A stretch of 64,000 bases of DNA, from assembly GCA_019916065.1 (NCBI GenBank), contig CM034236.1, forward strand, positions 13,903,167 through 13,967,166, given 5' to 3'. The position numbers were made by a program, and so were the translations under genes. The DNA comes from Vitellaria paradoxa (Eukaryota > Streptophyta > Magnoliopsida > Ericales > Sapotaceae). Position 1 is the first letter of the stretch. Every line of letters begins with the position of its first letter. The notes under the pieces are model-generated. The model worked only from the letters and a program-made list of their open reading frames with translations, had not been told where the DNA came from and ran no database searches. Below, piece by piece: positions 1 to 11,362 of the stretch.

Positions 1-1051
1 ATTATTATTTTATACCTTTTTTTTTAAATGTGCCTTAAAAAAATACATAAATAAGCACTTTCAAGGCCACTATGTAGCCAAAAAAAATTCAATATTATGC
101 AATTAAAACCAGTAAGAGCAGATATTACCATTAAAACCAAAATATCAAAATTAGGTAACCAGTAAAATTTCACCAAAAAAATAAAAATACTTCATGGTTT
201 TTAAGATATTGCAAATGATATAAAATAAGGACAAAATGTGTAGAATATATATATATATATTTTTAAATAAAAATAAAGATCCTCGGGTTACTAAAATTTC
301 GGTGCTCAGGACCCATGGCCAATTTTTTTTTAATGGCGCTCAAGGAATCAATGGGGGCAAAAAACCTTTTGCAATGCTAATGCCATAAAACAAGAAACTA
401 ATTAAGTAAAAAGATATCATATATACATACATATTATGTATATATAATTATCAGTTGTCTCCAGAGGACTTGGAAAGAATTTTGTAAAGCATATATATAT
501 ATATATATAAAGTGAACACGTGTTTCCGTTTAGGCTATTGGAGATCTTAAACAAGTCACTCTAATTGCTAAAAGACTTATACATATATATATATATATAT
601 TAAAGAAAGTAAAAGCCCCGGTATTATCCACTTTGAAAAGTGATGTAATTCACAGGTTCCTTTTGCCTCACGGATTCCAACCCCAAAAAAGGATTTGTCG
701 GATTGGGATTTATCTGCAGGTTTGATGCAATCAATCTGTATAAGCAATTGAATTGACATGGTAGAGCACAATTGCATAGATTTCAAACCAAAAATTTACG
801 AAATTAAAACCTTGAAGATTCCTTTAAATTAAATCGTGGCGGATTTACTACAAAACTTAAATTTTGATGTTTAAAAAAAATTTATTTCGAGAGGAACAAA
901 AGCCCAAATTGTTAGATTTCAAAAACAACAGATGAATAATTTGCATCCATCAACACAAGATCCGGTTCAGAAGTTCGAAATCAAAGTATTTTTTCTATAA
1001 AAAATATAAAATAAAATTCCAAATTTACATACAATTGGCTCTTATACCAAT
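1..1051. other. AT-rich intergenic and retroelement-internal remnant
   Basis: There is no convincing gene here. The stretch holds several TA microsatellites (about 245-262, 490-509 and 580-600). The part next to 1,051 is the leader side of the minus-strand LTR described at 1,052-1,389. A 69-codon open frame on the minus strand (577-786) has no recognisable domain and ends in a TA microsatellite, so I do not call it a gene. Confidence 0.5.
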
Positions 1052-1389
1052 TGTTGGAAATAAATTTATACAATTGTATGCAAAATTTGGAATATAAATT
1101 ACATAAAAATAAAATATGCAAAAGCGTGCTAGATTGTGATTGTTCCATCTTCAACTCTGAAAGATCAAAATATTAGGACTCGGTCTTTCTCTCTATCACA
1201 ATCAATATAATGGCTATCAATGGGAACAAGCTACCTATATATTGTGAAGAGATGGGGCCTAACAAATATATAGAGGGTGAACCCCAGTCTCACTGGGCCC
1301 TCCCATAAAAGGTTTGCCGTGGGCTTAACAACTGGCCCACACTAACCATTTATCCTTATTATCCCTATTAGGTGCACATAGGCCCAACA
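1052..1389 (-). mobile_element. Copia-type LTR with adjacent primer-binding site (minus strand)
   Basis: Read on the minus strand, this 338-bp segment starts TGTTGGGCC and ends TTTCCAACA, so it has TG...CA LTR ends. The next minus-strand bases are ATTGGTATAAGAGCC, which match the plant initiator-Met tRNA primer-binding site (TGGTATCAGAGC) with one mismatch. That marks it as the 5' LTR of a copia-type element pointing left. I found no gag or pol frame to the left, so the element is a remnant or is cut by the window edge. An imperfect inverted repeat (about 1,018-1,037 against 1,070-1,092) spans the LTR/leader junction. Confidence 0.55.
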
Positions 1390-1512
1390 ATATAAATCAC
1401 AACAAAATGGATCTTATCATGTACATTTTAATCTTTAACTTGGTTCTAACCCGTTTTTGGCAAAATAAAAATTAATTAATGTATGCTCAATATATGGAAA
1501 ATTCTGATACAT

Positions 1513-1733
1513 AACACTACAATTTTCCATCACATCATCGACAGACAAATGTAACCTAGGACTTCCACTGAACCTATTGCTATTAAGTGTCCGATCTCCA
1601 ATATCCCTAGCCTCCGAAACAGTCTCATCTTCAAGGTCATCATCTTCAAGAGGGGGGCAGCATTTGAGAAACTCAAAGAATGCCTTCTTAAAGAAGAACT
1701 CAAAGAATGCCTTCTCAAATGTGACGATGGCAT
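1513..1733 (-). pseudogene. FEX: FEX exon 1 fragment (leftmost unit of the array)
   Basis: This is a degraded copy of exon 1 of the fluoride exporter found complete at 16,940-22,117. The minus-strand start codon is at 1731-1733. The shared reading includes an acidic stretch (PLEDDDLEDE) and the segment DIGDR. Two changes break it against the better copy. A 27-bp direct duplication repeats a basic-serine motif (LRRHSLS twice). One base is missing in the C run near 1,655, so the frame from the ATG shifts before the acidic stretch. Homology stops at about 1,513, inside the exon, and unrelated AT-rich DNA follows. No other FEX exons lie to its left. It marks the edge of a third array unit. Confidence 0.8.
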
Positions 1734-2939
1734 TGTACAAAGATAGAGTCTACCATCGTGAATTTAACTTTGTATTCTACAGGGCCCGCTAGGACAGGAT
1801 TGATAACTTTGGCCAGAGGCCAAATCAAGGCATAGTTAAATCCTATCAGTGGACACTTTGCTGGTTCAAGAGTGCGTTGTAAAACAGTGGGGCCCATCCA
1901 AAGTAATTTTGCGTATATTAGATCAACGTCGAGCACTTTTATATCACGGTCGATGAAATACCACGTGTTTCATGTCAAAGTGTTCGGCAAGAAGCCACAT
2001 TCCCCAAATTCATTTTGTAAGAGCATATATAATATACATTAGTGCATCTCCCACTAATGCAACGCAAAGTTACTGGTTTGGGTCCGGATGAACTTTCTTC
2101 TCCTTAATATATGTGTAATATTGGGCCGGGTTTAGTTTACTCTTTAGTGAGGAAAATTTTAGCCAAATAAAAGTGTCACGTACTTAATGGTGGGTACTCT
2201 ATTAGTTTTAACTAATGAAAATGAGCCTGAATGGAACTTGGACATATGGTGGTCATCAAATTGCACTCTTCCCAAGAATTATTTGTGGGAGAAACAATAG
2301 AAAACGATAAGTGTGCTAGGGTTAGTGCTGCATTTCCTGATGAAGTGCGTTAGACGGAGTTGCATATTTGTATTAATCTATTCATATATTGGATATATAT
2401 ATATATATATATACACTTTTTAAGATGCAAACATTTGATCTAATTGTCAAACTCTCCTCAACATGACATAATTAATGAAGAAATTAAACAAACTCATTTG
2501 GAAAAGGGCTTATTTTGTCAGTAAACATGTCAAAAATCTAACAATATTTTGGCTTTGAGTAAAAGTAATATAAAAGGTTGGTTATCATTATCAGCTTGTG
2601 CTGACAAATGCTTCAAGCTCAATTCCAAGATTAGTTTAAGGTTGAGCTTTTCGAGCAATAGCCAATTGGCTTAGCAAGACGCTCCAAGCCTCCAATTTAT
2701 GAAATAATATAATCGGTTGTACTTTTATTACAAGAGTATTTGGGGGCTTGAAGCAATTTTTTTTTTGGCTGCAAAATATGCTTGCGTCAATAAATCAAAT
2801 TAAGAAATCTAAGCTCATTAGTCCATTACCTGACTGAACTACTCAATTGAATTAAGGCACCTACATCACCTCTTAAGAGATTCCTTAAAATAAAGTGTAA
2901 AAATGTAAAAAATCTGAAATCTAATTAACTATATGTGAA

Positions 2940-3108
2940 TTTTGAAAGTAGTTCAACTGGTAAATTTTGAATTTACTCTTTAGTGGTTCCTAGTTCAATT
3001 CTCCTCAGAGTTACTGGAGCCTTATCCGATTGTTAACTTCAGGGCTCCTAGGGATTAGTTGAGGTGCATGTAAGGTGGCCTAGATATCTGGAGTTTCCAA
3101 AAAAAAAA
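2940..3108 (+). mobile_element. tRNA-derived SINE (Au-like), copy 1
   Basis: A 5' pol III A-box-like stretch (AGTTCAACTGGTAAA) is followed by a B-box-like stretch (TAGTTCAATTCTC). The 3' body reads GGGATTAGTTGAGGTGCATG and then GGCCTAGATATCTGGAGT, ending in an A tract. This is the layout of plant Au-type SINEs. The flanks share an imperfect duplication (AACTATATGTG on the left, AACTATGT after the A tract). The second copy is at 23,330-23,543. Confidence 0.6.
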
Positions 3109-3559
3109 CTATGTCACTCGACTATATAGATTCTCTAAAAAATATCGCTTAAAAAAATAAAAGTTAATTGAATCTTTATTAAAAAAATAATAATATTTCA
3201 ATCTAATATAAAATTTACTTTTTATCAATTTATTTTCGTGACAATCATTTTACCTTAATTAATTTTAACTTGTGAGACACAATTCTAGTTAAATTTAATA
3301 GATTTAGTCAATTTAATACTTTAATTCAAATCACAGGAGACTATTCATTAACTTTTAAGTTTTAAAGTAGAAGAGGGTCGTACATTTTTGGGTTGAATCT
3401 CAAAGAGATAAACTGTAATTACCTATCTTTAATTCTATGTATTCTCCACTAAACATAACTCTACATCAACCTCTCTGATTATTATCTATAATACAAAAAT
3501 GCTACCAGGCCTCTCTATCTTTAGAGTGTCATTTTATATATGTTTTTTACTTTGAGATG

Positions 3560-3900
3560 TCAGAAGTAAAATGGAACGACAGTTGGTTCGTCGATGATCA
3601 TGTTGTCAGATTCTAACTATACATTATGGAAGCCGAGAATGGAAGATGCATTGTACTATAAGGACTTATTTGACCCCTTGAAAAATGAAGGAATCAAATA
3701 AGCCAATACAAAAGAAGACAAGAAAAAAGAAAAATAGAAAGACTCTGGGGTTAATCAGACAATGGGTCGGGTCTCAAATGTTTCAGTCCATAGCCCAGGA
3801 GATAAGCATCTATAAACTATGGAAGACACTGGAATAGACGTATCAGTAAAAAAATCATCTCAGAACAAGGCACTTTTTATGAGCAGAACATACTAATTAG
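3560..3900 (+). pseudogene. Decayed copia gag fragment, copy 1
   Basis: In translation a broken stretch resembles the N-terminal Gag domain of plant copia elements (SNYTLWKPRMED...LY, then GLIRQW, then IYKLWKTLE). It carries several stops and frameshifts. The same fragment occurs at 12,960-13,330 and 24,000-24,330. No LTR or pol accompanies it, and it runs directly into the CACTA-type terminus. Confidence 0.5.
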
Positions 3901-4095
3901 CTCCAAATGTAGTAGGTAGGATCAACTGTCGGGTGTTGGGCTTAATTATGATGATAAGTCGCATGCACTACTTCTGAGTTCTTTGCTGAACAACCGAGAA
4001 ATATTAGGTATTTTCCATACTTAGTGCCAGAAGGTAAAATGTCAAGGGCCATGGTGAATGACGCACTATTCAGCGATGTGACAAGGAGGAAATTT

Positions 4096-4690
4096 CACTA
4101 CAACAAAATAGTTTATTTTCAACATTTAAAATCATGAACAAAATTGTTAAAAAATATATTTTTCACAGTCAAAGTCACCGCCTAAAGGCGTTGAAATTAA
4201 ACCCATAAGAAAAAAAAAAAAAAGATAATCTTTCATGATCATCGGGTATTGAAAATAATATATCTATTTTCTACAATTATGGCCATTGAAAATATTATCT
4301 ATTTTCAATAATTATGACTGTCAATACTAACCTTTATTTGTAGATTTTTTTTTTCGATTATTAGTTTTTACTGTAAATTTTGTTATTTGTTCACGAGTAA
4401 GGCATTAAAAAAGATGCCTATTTTCAACTGTTACGATCGTCAATACTAATCCTTATTTGTTGACTTTTTTCATTTGATGGCCAATTTTTACTATAGATTT
4501 TTTTTTTCACGAGTAAAGCCATTAATAATATTTCTTTTTTCTATAGTAATCGTTTGAAATTTTGTTTCCTTTTTCAAAATATTATAATTATAATATAAAA
4601 AATCATCATTAATTTTAAAATATTCTAATTATAATATAAAAATTTTATTTTTTTTAACTGATCGATTGCAATATTTTACCACAAACAAGT
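4096..4690 (+). mobile_element. CACTA-type transposon terminus, copy 1
   Basis: The segment starts CACTACAACAAAATAG, the form of an En/Spm (CACTA) terminal inverted repeat. Inward it has repeated subterminal motifs of the type TTGAAAATA...TATTTTCAA with TCAATACTAACC spacers, at about 4,220-4,530. Matching copies start at 13,505 and 24,529. I found no matching opposite terminus with a 3-bp duplication, so only one end is supported. Confidence 0.5.
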
Positions 4691-6860
4691 TAATAAATTT
4701 AAATATTTCAAACTTTTGAAACAGATATTGAGCTTACAAACTTAGCTAGCTAAGAAAAAAAATGTAACAAACACACTGATATGAAATTTAAGTTAAAATT
4801 ATGTAGTCAATGTTTATATCATTTGTAAATTTATTCTAAAATAACATTCTACTGAGCAACTTTACCAAAACATTAAAAAAGAAACCAATAAAATAAAATA
4901 AAATCAAAAGAGCTCCAAACTAATCCATTATACCATTTTAAACTTGTTTCAAAATAACATTCTACTAAGTAAGTTAATCAAAAAAGACATACCAACTAAA
5001 TTATCATGACTACTAGTCTTCACTTCCCAAATTTGCAATTCATTTATCTCTACCATGCAAATAAATAAAAACATATCAACCAAACTTAAAAATACAATTA
5101 ATAAAATATATTCTAAACTTTTCATTCATACATATAATTATGACCATTTACATTGGTGCAAAAACTACATTCCAAGTTAATGGTTTTGGATATAACAAGC
5201 AAAAAACTGACTAGCTAGTATATGAATTAAAATTTGTCATGAACTTACCAAACTTGATTCATTCATAGAGGTTAAATTATTACTTTTAGTTTGAAAGATA
5301 TGTGGTCTTGACATTATCAGTTGCGCTAACATCTCTTCAAACCTTTCCGTTTTGTCTTCTAATGTCTTTTTTTCTGCTTTCTCTTCTTAAAGTTGAGCTT
5401 AAAGATCACTAAAAAGGGATTGAAAATGACGCATCACAAGCCCTTGTTACAGAAGGAAAAAGATGTGTCATACGAAACAAAAAAATGAATAGAGGAAAGT
5501 CAAAGTCGAGACAACCCATAGATCGCAGGTTTACTATCTACTACTGCAATCAGGAGAGGTGCTTAAAATGAGACTTCCCAAAATACAAGGCAACAAAAGG
5601 TAAAGGAAAGCAAAAATTCAATTGCATGAAACATTAGTGTTGTTTGGGTCCAACAAGGACGTCGCATAGCTATAGTGGCAGATTATTACTATATAAATCA
5701 AAGTAAGGAGAATTGCTTTTAGACTTGAGTTTGGTGATACAGTGAGACAAAGTAAATAGATGATGTAGTATTGCACTAACACACATAAAACAAGGGTCGG
5801 AATTGTACAGAGGGATCGTCCCAAATGCAATACGGATGTATCGGAATGGAGTCGAAGGTGTGTGGGAACGAGGTGCCTACTTGAATTTGATGACAATTAT
5901 GCAATTTAGAAAAAAGAGACAAAGCAAGTGATAACAGTGGTGCTAGATCAAATTATTTTTTTTGCACTTAAAATAATAAGTGACAGATTCATCTCTATGA
6001 AAGTGCACAAATTTTGGAAAGATAGGTTACAAGACATTGTAGTGAAGTGATATAGGAAATCCTGGATAGATAATGCGGAATTCTTAAAAGAAACTGCAGA
6101 TAGAATTTCAATTATTTGGGTGGAAGTCATGATTTTTAATAACCTCCCAAATTGAACGGAATAGCCAAAGGGATTCTTAATTTTCTTTTTCGGCTTGCAT
6201 CGTTATGGGTTTCTACCTCTTTTTATTGAATATCCCCAATTGGAGTAAAAATTGAGAGACATAATTAAGAGGGGACACGGATGTGAAAAACGAGCTGAGG
6301 GGTTTGGGATGTGTGTTTTATATTTGGGAAATGGCTGAGATAAAGAAATGTCACAGTAACTTTTCTTTGATATAAATTATAGTGGAGGATTAAGGTAGAC
6401 ATAGGTTAATTAGTCAAATTGCTCTGAAATTTATGTTGTTTCTATTCTTTTGCATCGTTTTAATTCTGAAATACCAACAATTATTAATATCGATGTTGGA
6501 TGCCCGAGAGATGCTGATAGGCAATGAGAGTGATGCTAATGATAATCTAGCACAAAGATTAAGCGAAGAATGAAAACAATAGGATATGTAAAACTAGTAA
6601 AAGAAACACTCAAATTACCAAAATTGTACGTTTGCTTTTACAATTTTACTTTATTTTCTACATATTAATGCAATAAAGTATATAAGTATATAATTTTACT
6701 TTATTTTCTACATATTAATGCAATAAAGTACGTTTGCTTTTACAATTTACCTAACTTACGCACATTGAAAGCATACATGAAGTGCTTTTTTAGGAAAATG
6801 ACGCTTAGTTTAAAAAAATTAAAAAATTAAATTAAGCAATAGATGGAATGTAGGTAATGT
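4691..6860. other. Non-coding duplicated DNA
   Basis: The sequence to about 6,690 is shared by the array units and holds no credible gene. From about 6,630 to 6,740 a short stretch around the motif TACATATTAATGCAATAAAG is tandemly doubled, and the doubling is absent from the copy at 34,380-34,431. The rest is AT-rich with nothing recognised. Confidence 0.5.
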
Positions 6861-6866
6861 TGGTTA

Positions 6867-7078
6867 AGCCCTGTTTGGAGTGCCAATAAAAACAAAAAAT
6901 TATCAAATTATGAATTGTTGGGTGCTTGGTATATTTCTTAAATAGTTGGAGAAATTTGAAAAAAAAATAGTAAAAGTTAGAGAAAGTTGCAAAAAATTGA
7001 AAATTTTTGTGTGGAAATAGTAAAAAAAAATTAAAACGAATTTAAGATTTTTAGTCAAATTTACACTCCAAACATTTA
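6867..7078. mobile_element. MITE-like inverted-repeat element
   Basis: TGTTTGGAGTG at 6872-6882 is matched by its exact inverse CACTCCAAACA at 7064-7074. About 180 bp of AT-rich non-coding DNA lies between them. TTA occurs on both outer sides (6864-6866 and 7076-7078), as for Tourist/PIF-type elements, but the outermost bases of the two arms do not pair, so the ends are uncertain. Confidence 0.45.
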
Positions 7079-7544
7079 CCAAATAATTTGGTTGGAAAAT
7101 ATGTACATGTTTGTAAGCATTAAGGGTAAGAAAGGTGGGGAAAAAAGGGGTTAATTGATTTTTCCTTGTCAAATAATTGGATGAGCTAACAATTTGAATA
7201 ATTTTGCACAAAAATAATTTTCATCAAATGCACTTTTAGGTTATTTTGGAACATAAATTTGTGGAAGGAAAGAAAAAATGAAAGAAAATAGTAAGTATAT
7301 ATATAAAATAAAATGAAAAAGTTAATTTATTTTTATTAAATTAAAAATAAGACAAAAACAAATAAAAATTTATCAATAAAATTTAATTTTTACTTGATTA
7401 AATATACAAAAATTAAAAAAATTATAAATTTTATTTTTCTTTCGTTTTTATCTTCTTTTTATAAATTCAAGCACCAAATACAATATTAACTATTTTCACC
7501 GATTAGTCATCCATCAATTCCAACAATTTCCCCGTCTTTCGTTG

Positions 7545-7816
7545 GGGTTCCAGGGGCTGCAGTGGAAGAATATATTGTAGGGGCTGCAGTAGATCAATCA
7601 ACAGTTAGGATGTAATTATATTTTAATGTGACGTGTCTTTTCATATTCTTCATTAATGATCTTCCAATCAGATTTTGTTTAACTTTTATTTTTATTTTAA
7701 ATTTAATTTTATTACATTGAATTAAGACCACTAGATTTGATGCAATTACATCATGACCGTTGATTGACTCACTGCAGCTCTTACAGTGGATTCTCCCAAT
7801 ACAGCCCCTGGAACCC
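7545..7816. mobile_element. Mutator-type MITE with long inverted repeats
   Basis: The 272-bp element begins GGGTTCCAGGGGCTGCAGTG and ends with the inverted counterpart CAGCCCCTGGAACCC. The two arms pair imperfectly over roughly 75 bp and share motifs such as GGGGCTGCAGT and GATGTAATT. A 9-bp duplication flanks it (CTTTCGTTG at 7536-7544, CCTTCGTTG at 7817-7825, one mismatch). Long arms plus a 9-bp duplication point to a non-autonomous Mutator-like element. Confidence 0.75.
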
Positions 7817-7825
7817 CCTTCGTTG

Positions 7826-8802
7826 TCATTTCCACAATTCCCTAGTAGAGATTAAAATCGATCGGGTCAGTCCATCCATCCCGACCTACCCGTTCGTAAT
7901 TTCATACAGACCACCCCCACCTCTTTTTTTTTTTTTTTTAAACTTAATGTAGATTTAGAGCGACAAAAAATAATGAAAAATATAATTTGGATAATTTTTC
8001 TCATTTAGCGCACAGCCACTAAACCATGTTTTTTAGAGATGAAAGCTAAAACTTTTTAATTTTTGTGTCAGTTTTTTTAAAAAGAAAAACCGTTTGAACT
8101 ACTTTTTTGGAACTGTCAAAATAATTTTATGTCAGAATTTATTGAAAATCATTGAAAAGTTTTTGGGATTCGTAAAAAATTTATTAAGGTTTGTAAAAAA
8201 TTTTGGGATATGTAGATATATATAAATTTATAAAAATTTCATGAAGTACAAAGAGTGCAAAATGTGTTAAGAAATTTTAAAGATTTTCCTAGATTTTTAA
8301 AGTTTTTCAGTGATTTTCATCGCACCAAACACCCCCTTAGAGTATTCGGCCCAATTTGCCTGTAACTCATCTAATTCTTAAAATTTTAGAATTAACAACA
8401 AAATAACCCCTCTAATAACCTAAGAAAACTCGAATTAATGACTATTAAAAAATAAATTTAAAGATTTACTTACCAATTGAGCAATAATATATTGGATAGT
8501 TAAATTTGATTTATTGTTTTTTGGGATAGTAATTTACACTTATCTCAAAAATTACATTTGCAACCCATACTTCAAATTGTAGATAGTGAATAAAATTTTC
8601 CTATTTTCTCCCCTCCCAATTCCCAGAATTCTCTCGTTTGTTTTTCTTTCTACCAAATCTTGTGTTGCGCAAAACTTTTAAGCTCGCAGGGGATGTTTGG
8701 ATGATAAAAAAATAATAATAAAAAAAAATTGGTATAAAAGCAAACGTGACGAATTTTGAAATATTACAAAATGTTTAAAAAAATTGATAAATTACCTCCT
8801 CT
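7826..8802. other. AT-rich spacer
   Basis: No gene was seen. The stretch contains a T-run at about 7,926-7,940 and AT-rich text. It is absent from the 16,407 junction, where block E joins block B directly. Confidence 0.5.
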
Positions 8803-10489
8803 ATATATTTCTTAAAAAATAATTTGCATTATATAATAAAAGTATTTATCACATTATAATTATATCTTGAATTAAATTTTTATATAAAAACTTTCATAGC
8901 ATTATTAAGTATGCAAAAGATATATGAAAAGAGATATGAACCGTTGTATAATTTTAATTAATAAAAAAAGAAAATGGAGTATAAAATGTTATTTGTAAAG
9001 TGCAAATAAACTCATCTAATAATTAATATATTTAATGTATAAAGAAGTATAACAAAGACAATGGTTGCTGGTTATTCATTCAAAAAATAAAAAGAGTTGC
9101 TAGAATTGGAATATAACCAAGCTGGTAATTAAGCACATGAAATACGTAGATTTCGATTTACATGAAAATTGAAGTCCCTCTAAAAATTGATGTAAGCCTG
9201 TGAAAGAAAATGTAACAAACACAATGTACTTTCATTCACTCTAAACATTAAGCAGAATCTTAAAAGTACAAATTAAGCCAAAAACTAAATAAAAAAAATA
9301 AAACAAAAATGAGAGAGGAAACAAAGAACTGGACTCAGCATCTATTAATTGTAACCCTTCACCCAAACGGGTGCAGGGTAAATCAGTGTTCCGAGGGTGA
9401 ACGACATTACAATAGCAATCAAGGCATACTTATATGCCCTTAAAGGGTGTTTGCTCTGCCTCATCGCGTGGAACTCAGCCATGAAAGTGGAAACAGTGCT
9501 TAGACAACCCATCTGCCCAAACTGCAAACCATTTGCAACAGTATCCCAGTTCTTCGTTTTCACCTGAATTCAGCAAAATAACTAGTTTCAGTAAGAATTT
9601 GTGTAGGGTACAAAAATTGGTTAAGCCAATGCAATTATGTGAATTATCAAATGCCGTATTGCTCAGAGATCACAGGATGTGTCTATAAACATATAAAATG
9701 TGGACTTTTGTTTGGAACTTTACCGCTTTCTTTAGTGTTGCGAGTGCTGCCCAGACGCAAGCTGCAGAAACATTGACTATCAGAGTCCCAAAGGGAACCC
9801 ATTCGAATGAGCCTGCTTTTCCTATGCCACGGCCGTTGAATCGGGCTAAGAACCACCTGATCCAAACACCAATTGGTCCAACAATGCAAGCCAACCACAG
9901 CTGGGCTCCGCTGCTGCCACTGTTAAACTCTTTCTTCACCAAAGCCCCCCTGATGCCCCAAAACAAGCCTAGCATCAGCAGCAGCACCATGATGGCTGCA
10001 AATTGACACCAGCGATTGTCCATCTTCCAATTGCTTCTAGAGTTAGAAGAATCATCGCAAGTATGTTTAACATTAGGGGATGTGATCTCAAGCTCTGAGC
10101 AGTCTAAACCCAAAAATAATGCAATATGCTGCAAGAAAGAAGCCTGCAATTCAAAGCTATGGTTTATAAGCCTCAAAAGAGACAGGAATGAAAGGAATAA
10201 TGGGGCAGTTCATATGCTGTACTCGTATATTCATGTAAAATCAGCACCACCTATGACAAAACCAAGCACAGCAAAAACCCATCTGCCCTGAACACTGAGG
10301 TCAAGCATTTTCTGATTCCAACCACTGAAAGTTGTAAGGCTTCCCAAGTAACCAGTTGTCAGTCCAATGGCTAAATGATCTGAAACTCTGGATATATCTC
10401 CTTTGAAAACAACGCCCCACCATCCCATTAAGAATGAGCCAACCGTGGAGAATGTTTAGTAAAATTTGTGTGAGAACAGAAGGCAAATT

Positions 10490-10650
10490 TAGAGTATATT
10501 TTGAGTGACAAAAAGTGAGATAAAATAGGATAAAGTGAGATAAGTTGTGGGTTCGTAATTTACGTAGTGAGATAAAAAGTGAATAACTTTTAAAATTTTA
10601 CAATATTTTTCACCATTTTCAGAGTTTTTTATCACCTCAAATATAGCCTT
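10490..10650. mobile_element. TTA-type MITE in FEX intron (copy in truncated unit)
   Basis: This is the counterpart of the 150-bp element at 18,093-18,242. It contains GAGTGACAAAAAGTGAGATA near the left end and an inverse-like TTTTTTATCACCTCA near the right. It was inserted before the FEX units duplicated, since both copies hold it at the same intron position. Confidence 0.55.
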
Positions 10651-11297
10651 AACTGCCAGGTGAGACTAAAACTATAAAGTGACAGGTGAAGGCAAATTGC
10701 ACTAATGCCCACCATAGAACTTACAACCAAGACCTCCGAGGATGAAACTTCTAAAAGAAAAAAACAACACAAAATGACCATCAAAATGAACTGCTAATTT
10801 CTTAACTACAAGCCTACCAGGATGGGGGCAATCACCATGAGTTGGAACACTTCCTATCATCTACTATCACAAAAACACCCAAGATGTTCTGGACTCACCC
10901 CACCCAAAAAAGAAAAAAAAATGGGGGGCAAAGAGATGTAACAACAACCAGATCCTTCACATAATCTAAGCCCCAGCACATGTACCCCCTCTAACCGTTG
11001 TGTTTATTAAACATTGAAGATCAATTCTCATACAAATTATGATATCAAAAAATTACTGAACCTCTAAGCTTGGATGGAGTGATGAACTTGATCCCTCAAC
11101 AAAATCAAGATCCTAAAATTAGATGGAGATGCCAAATCAAAAGCATGAGGTGAAATTTCATATGGACCAAGCAAAAAGTTGCCTCTCATCAGACCCTTAA
11201 AAAAACACTCAGAAATAGAACCACATTGAAGAAATGTTTGCTAATATAAATACTGCATTTTCTTTTTTTTTTTTCGTGCTAATATGCGCATGCGCGC

Positions 11298-11299
<2 letters not shown>

Positions 11300-11331
<32 letters not shown>
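11300..11331. repeat. GA microsatellite abutting a former splice donor
   Basis: About 16 GA units lie immediately beyond the exon 3 ATG at 11333-11335. On the gene's strand the intron thus starts GTCTCTCT. The same place in the complete unit (18,893-18,914) has a shorter, interrupted tract. Confidence 0.85.
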
Positions 11332-11333
<2 letters not shown>

Positions 11334-11362
11334 ATATTAAAAGGGAGATCAAGGTACATATT

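Larger units (their letters stand above)
1513..6686. repeat. Segmental duplication, block A copy 1
   Basis: This block aligns with 21,918-27,002 plus 34,278-34,431, where the second copy is interrupted by a copia element. It covers FEX exon 1, the upstream region, a SINE (2,940-3,108), a gag remnant (about 3,560-3,900) and a CACTA-type end (from 4,096). Its part from about 3,480 to 6,290 also matches 12,886-16,407. In array order it lies upstream of a minus-strand FEX unit, so it is inherited flank and not an element that moved alone. Confidence 0.85.
8803..11362. repeat. Segmental duplication, block B copy 1
   Basis: This aligns with 16,407 to about 18,945 nearly throughout. It holds the 3' flank and exons 6 to 3(part) of a FEX unit on the minus strand, including the intronic MITE. 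Homology ends inside exon 3 at about 11,362, where hAT sequence begins. Confidence 0.85.
9345..11362 (-). pseudogene. FEX: Fluoride exporter FEX pseudogene (5'-truncated copy)
   Basis: This is a partial copy of the eukaryotic fluoride channel gene. On the minus strand I read exon 3 remnant 11362-11333, exon 4 10443-10251 (CrcB motif GLTTGYLGSLTTFS), exon 5 10143-9724 and exon 6 9563-9345 (motif MGCLSTVSTFMAEF, C-terminus VKGYN). Compared with the complete unit it has four lesions. Exons 1-2 and most of exon 3 are missing. The acceptor AG before exon 4 is CG (10444-10445). One base is missing in exon 5 near 10,106, and four bases are missing near 10,056, making exon 5 420 bp where the complete unit has 425. 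The indels sum to -5 and do not restore frame. Exon 6 and most of exon 5 remain open, so the decay is moderately recent or the 3' part was under selection until lately. Confidence 0.9.

Noticed and set aside
577..786. Minus-strand 69-codon frame as a gene
   Set aside because: No domain, no start context or homology I can recognise, and it ends in a TA microsatellite.
4096..6041. A complete CACTA element from CACTACAA (4096) to TTGTAGTG (about 6,034-6,041)
   Set aside because: Only 8 bases match, the inner bases do not pair with the left end, and the flanking triplets (TTT and AAG) do not form a 3-bp duplication.
9698..10006. Plus-strand 102-codon frame opposite FEX exon 5
   Set aside because: It is the complement of a coding exon; the same shadow appears at 17,293-17,520 and carries no domain.
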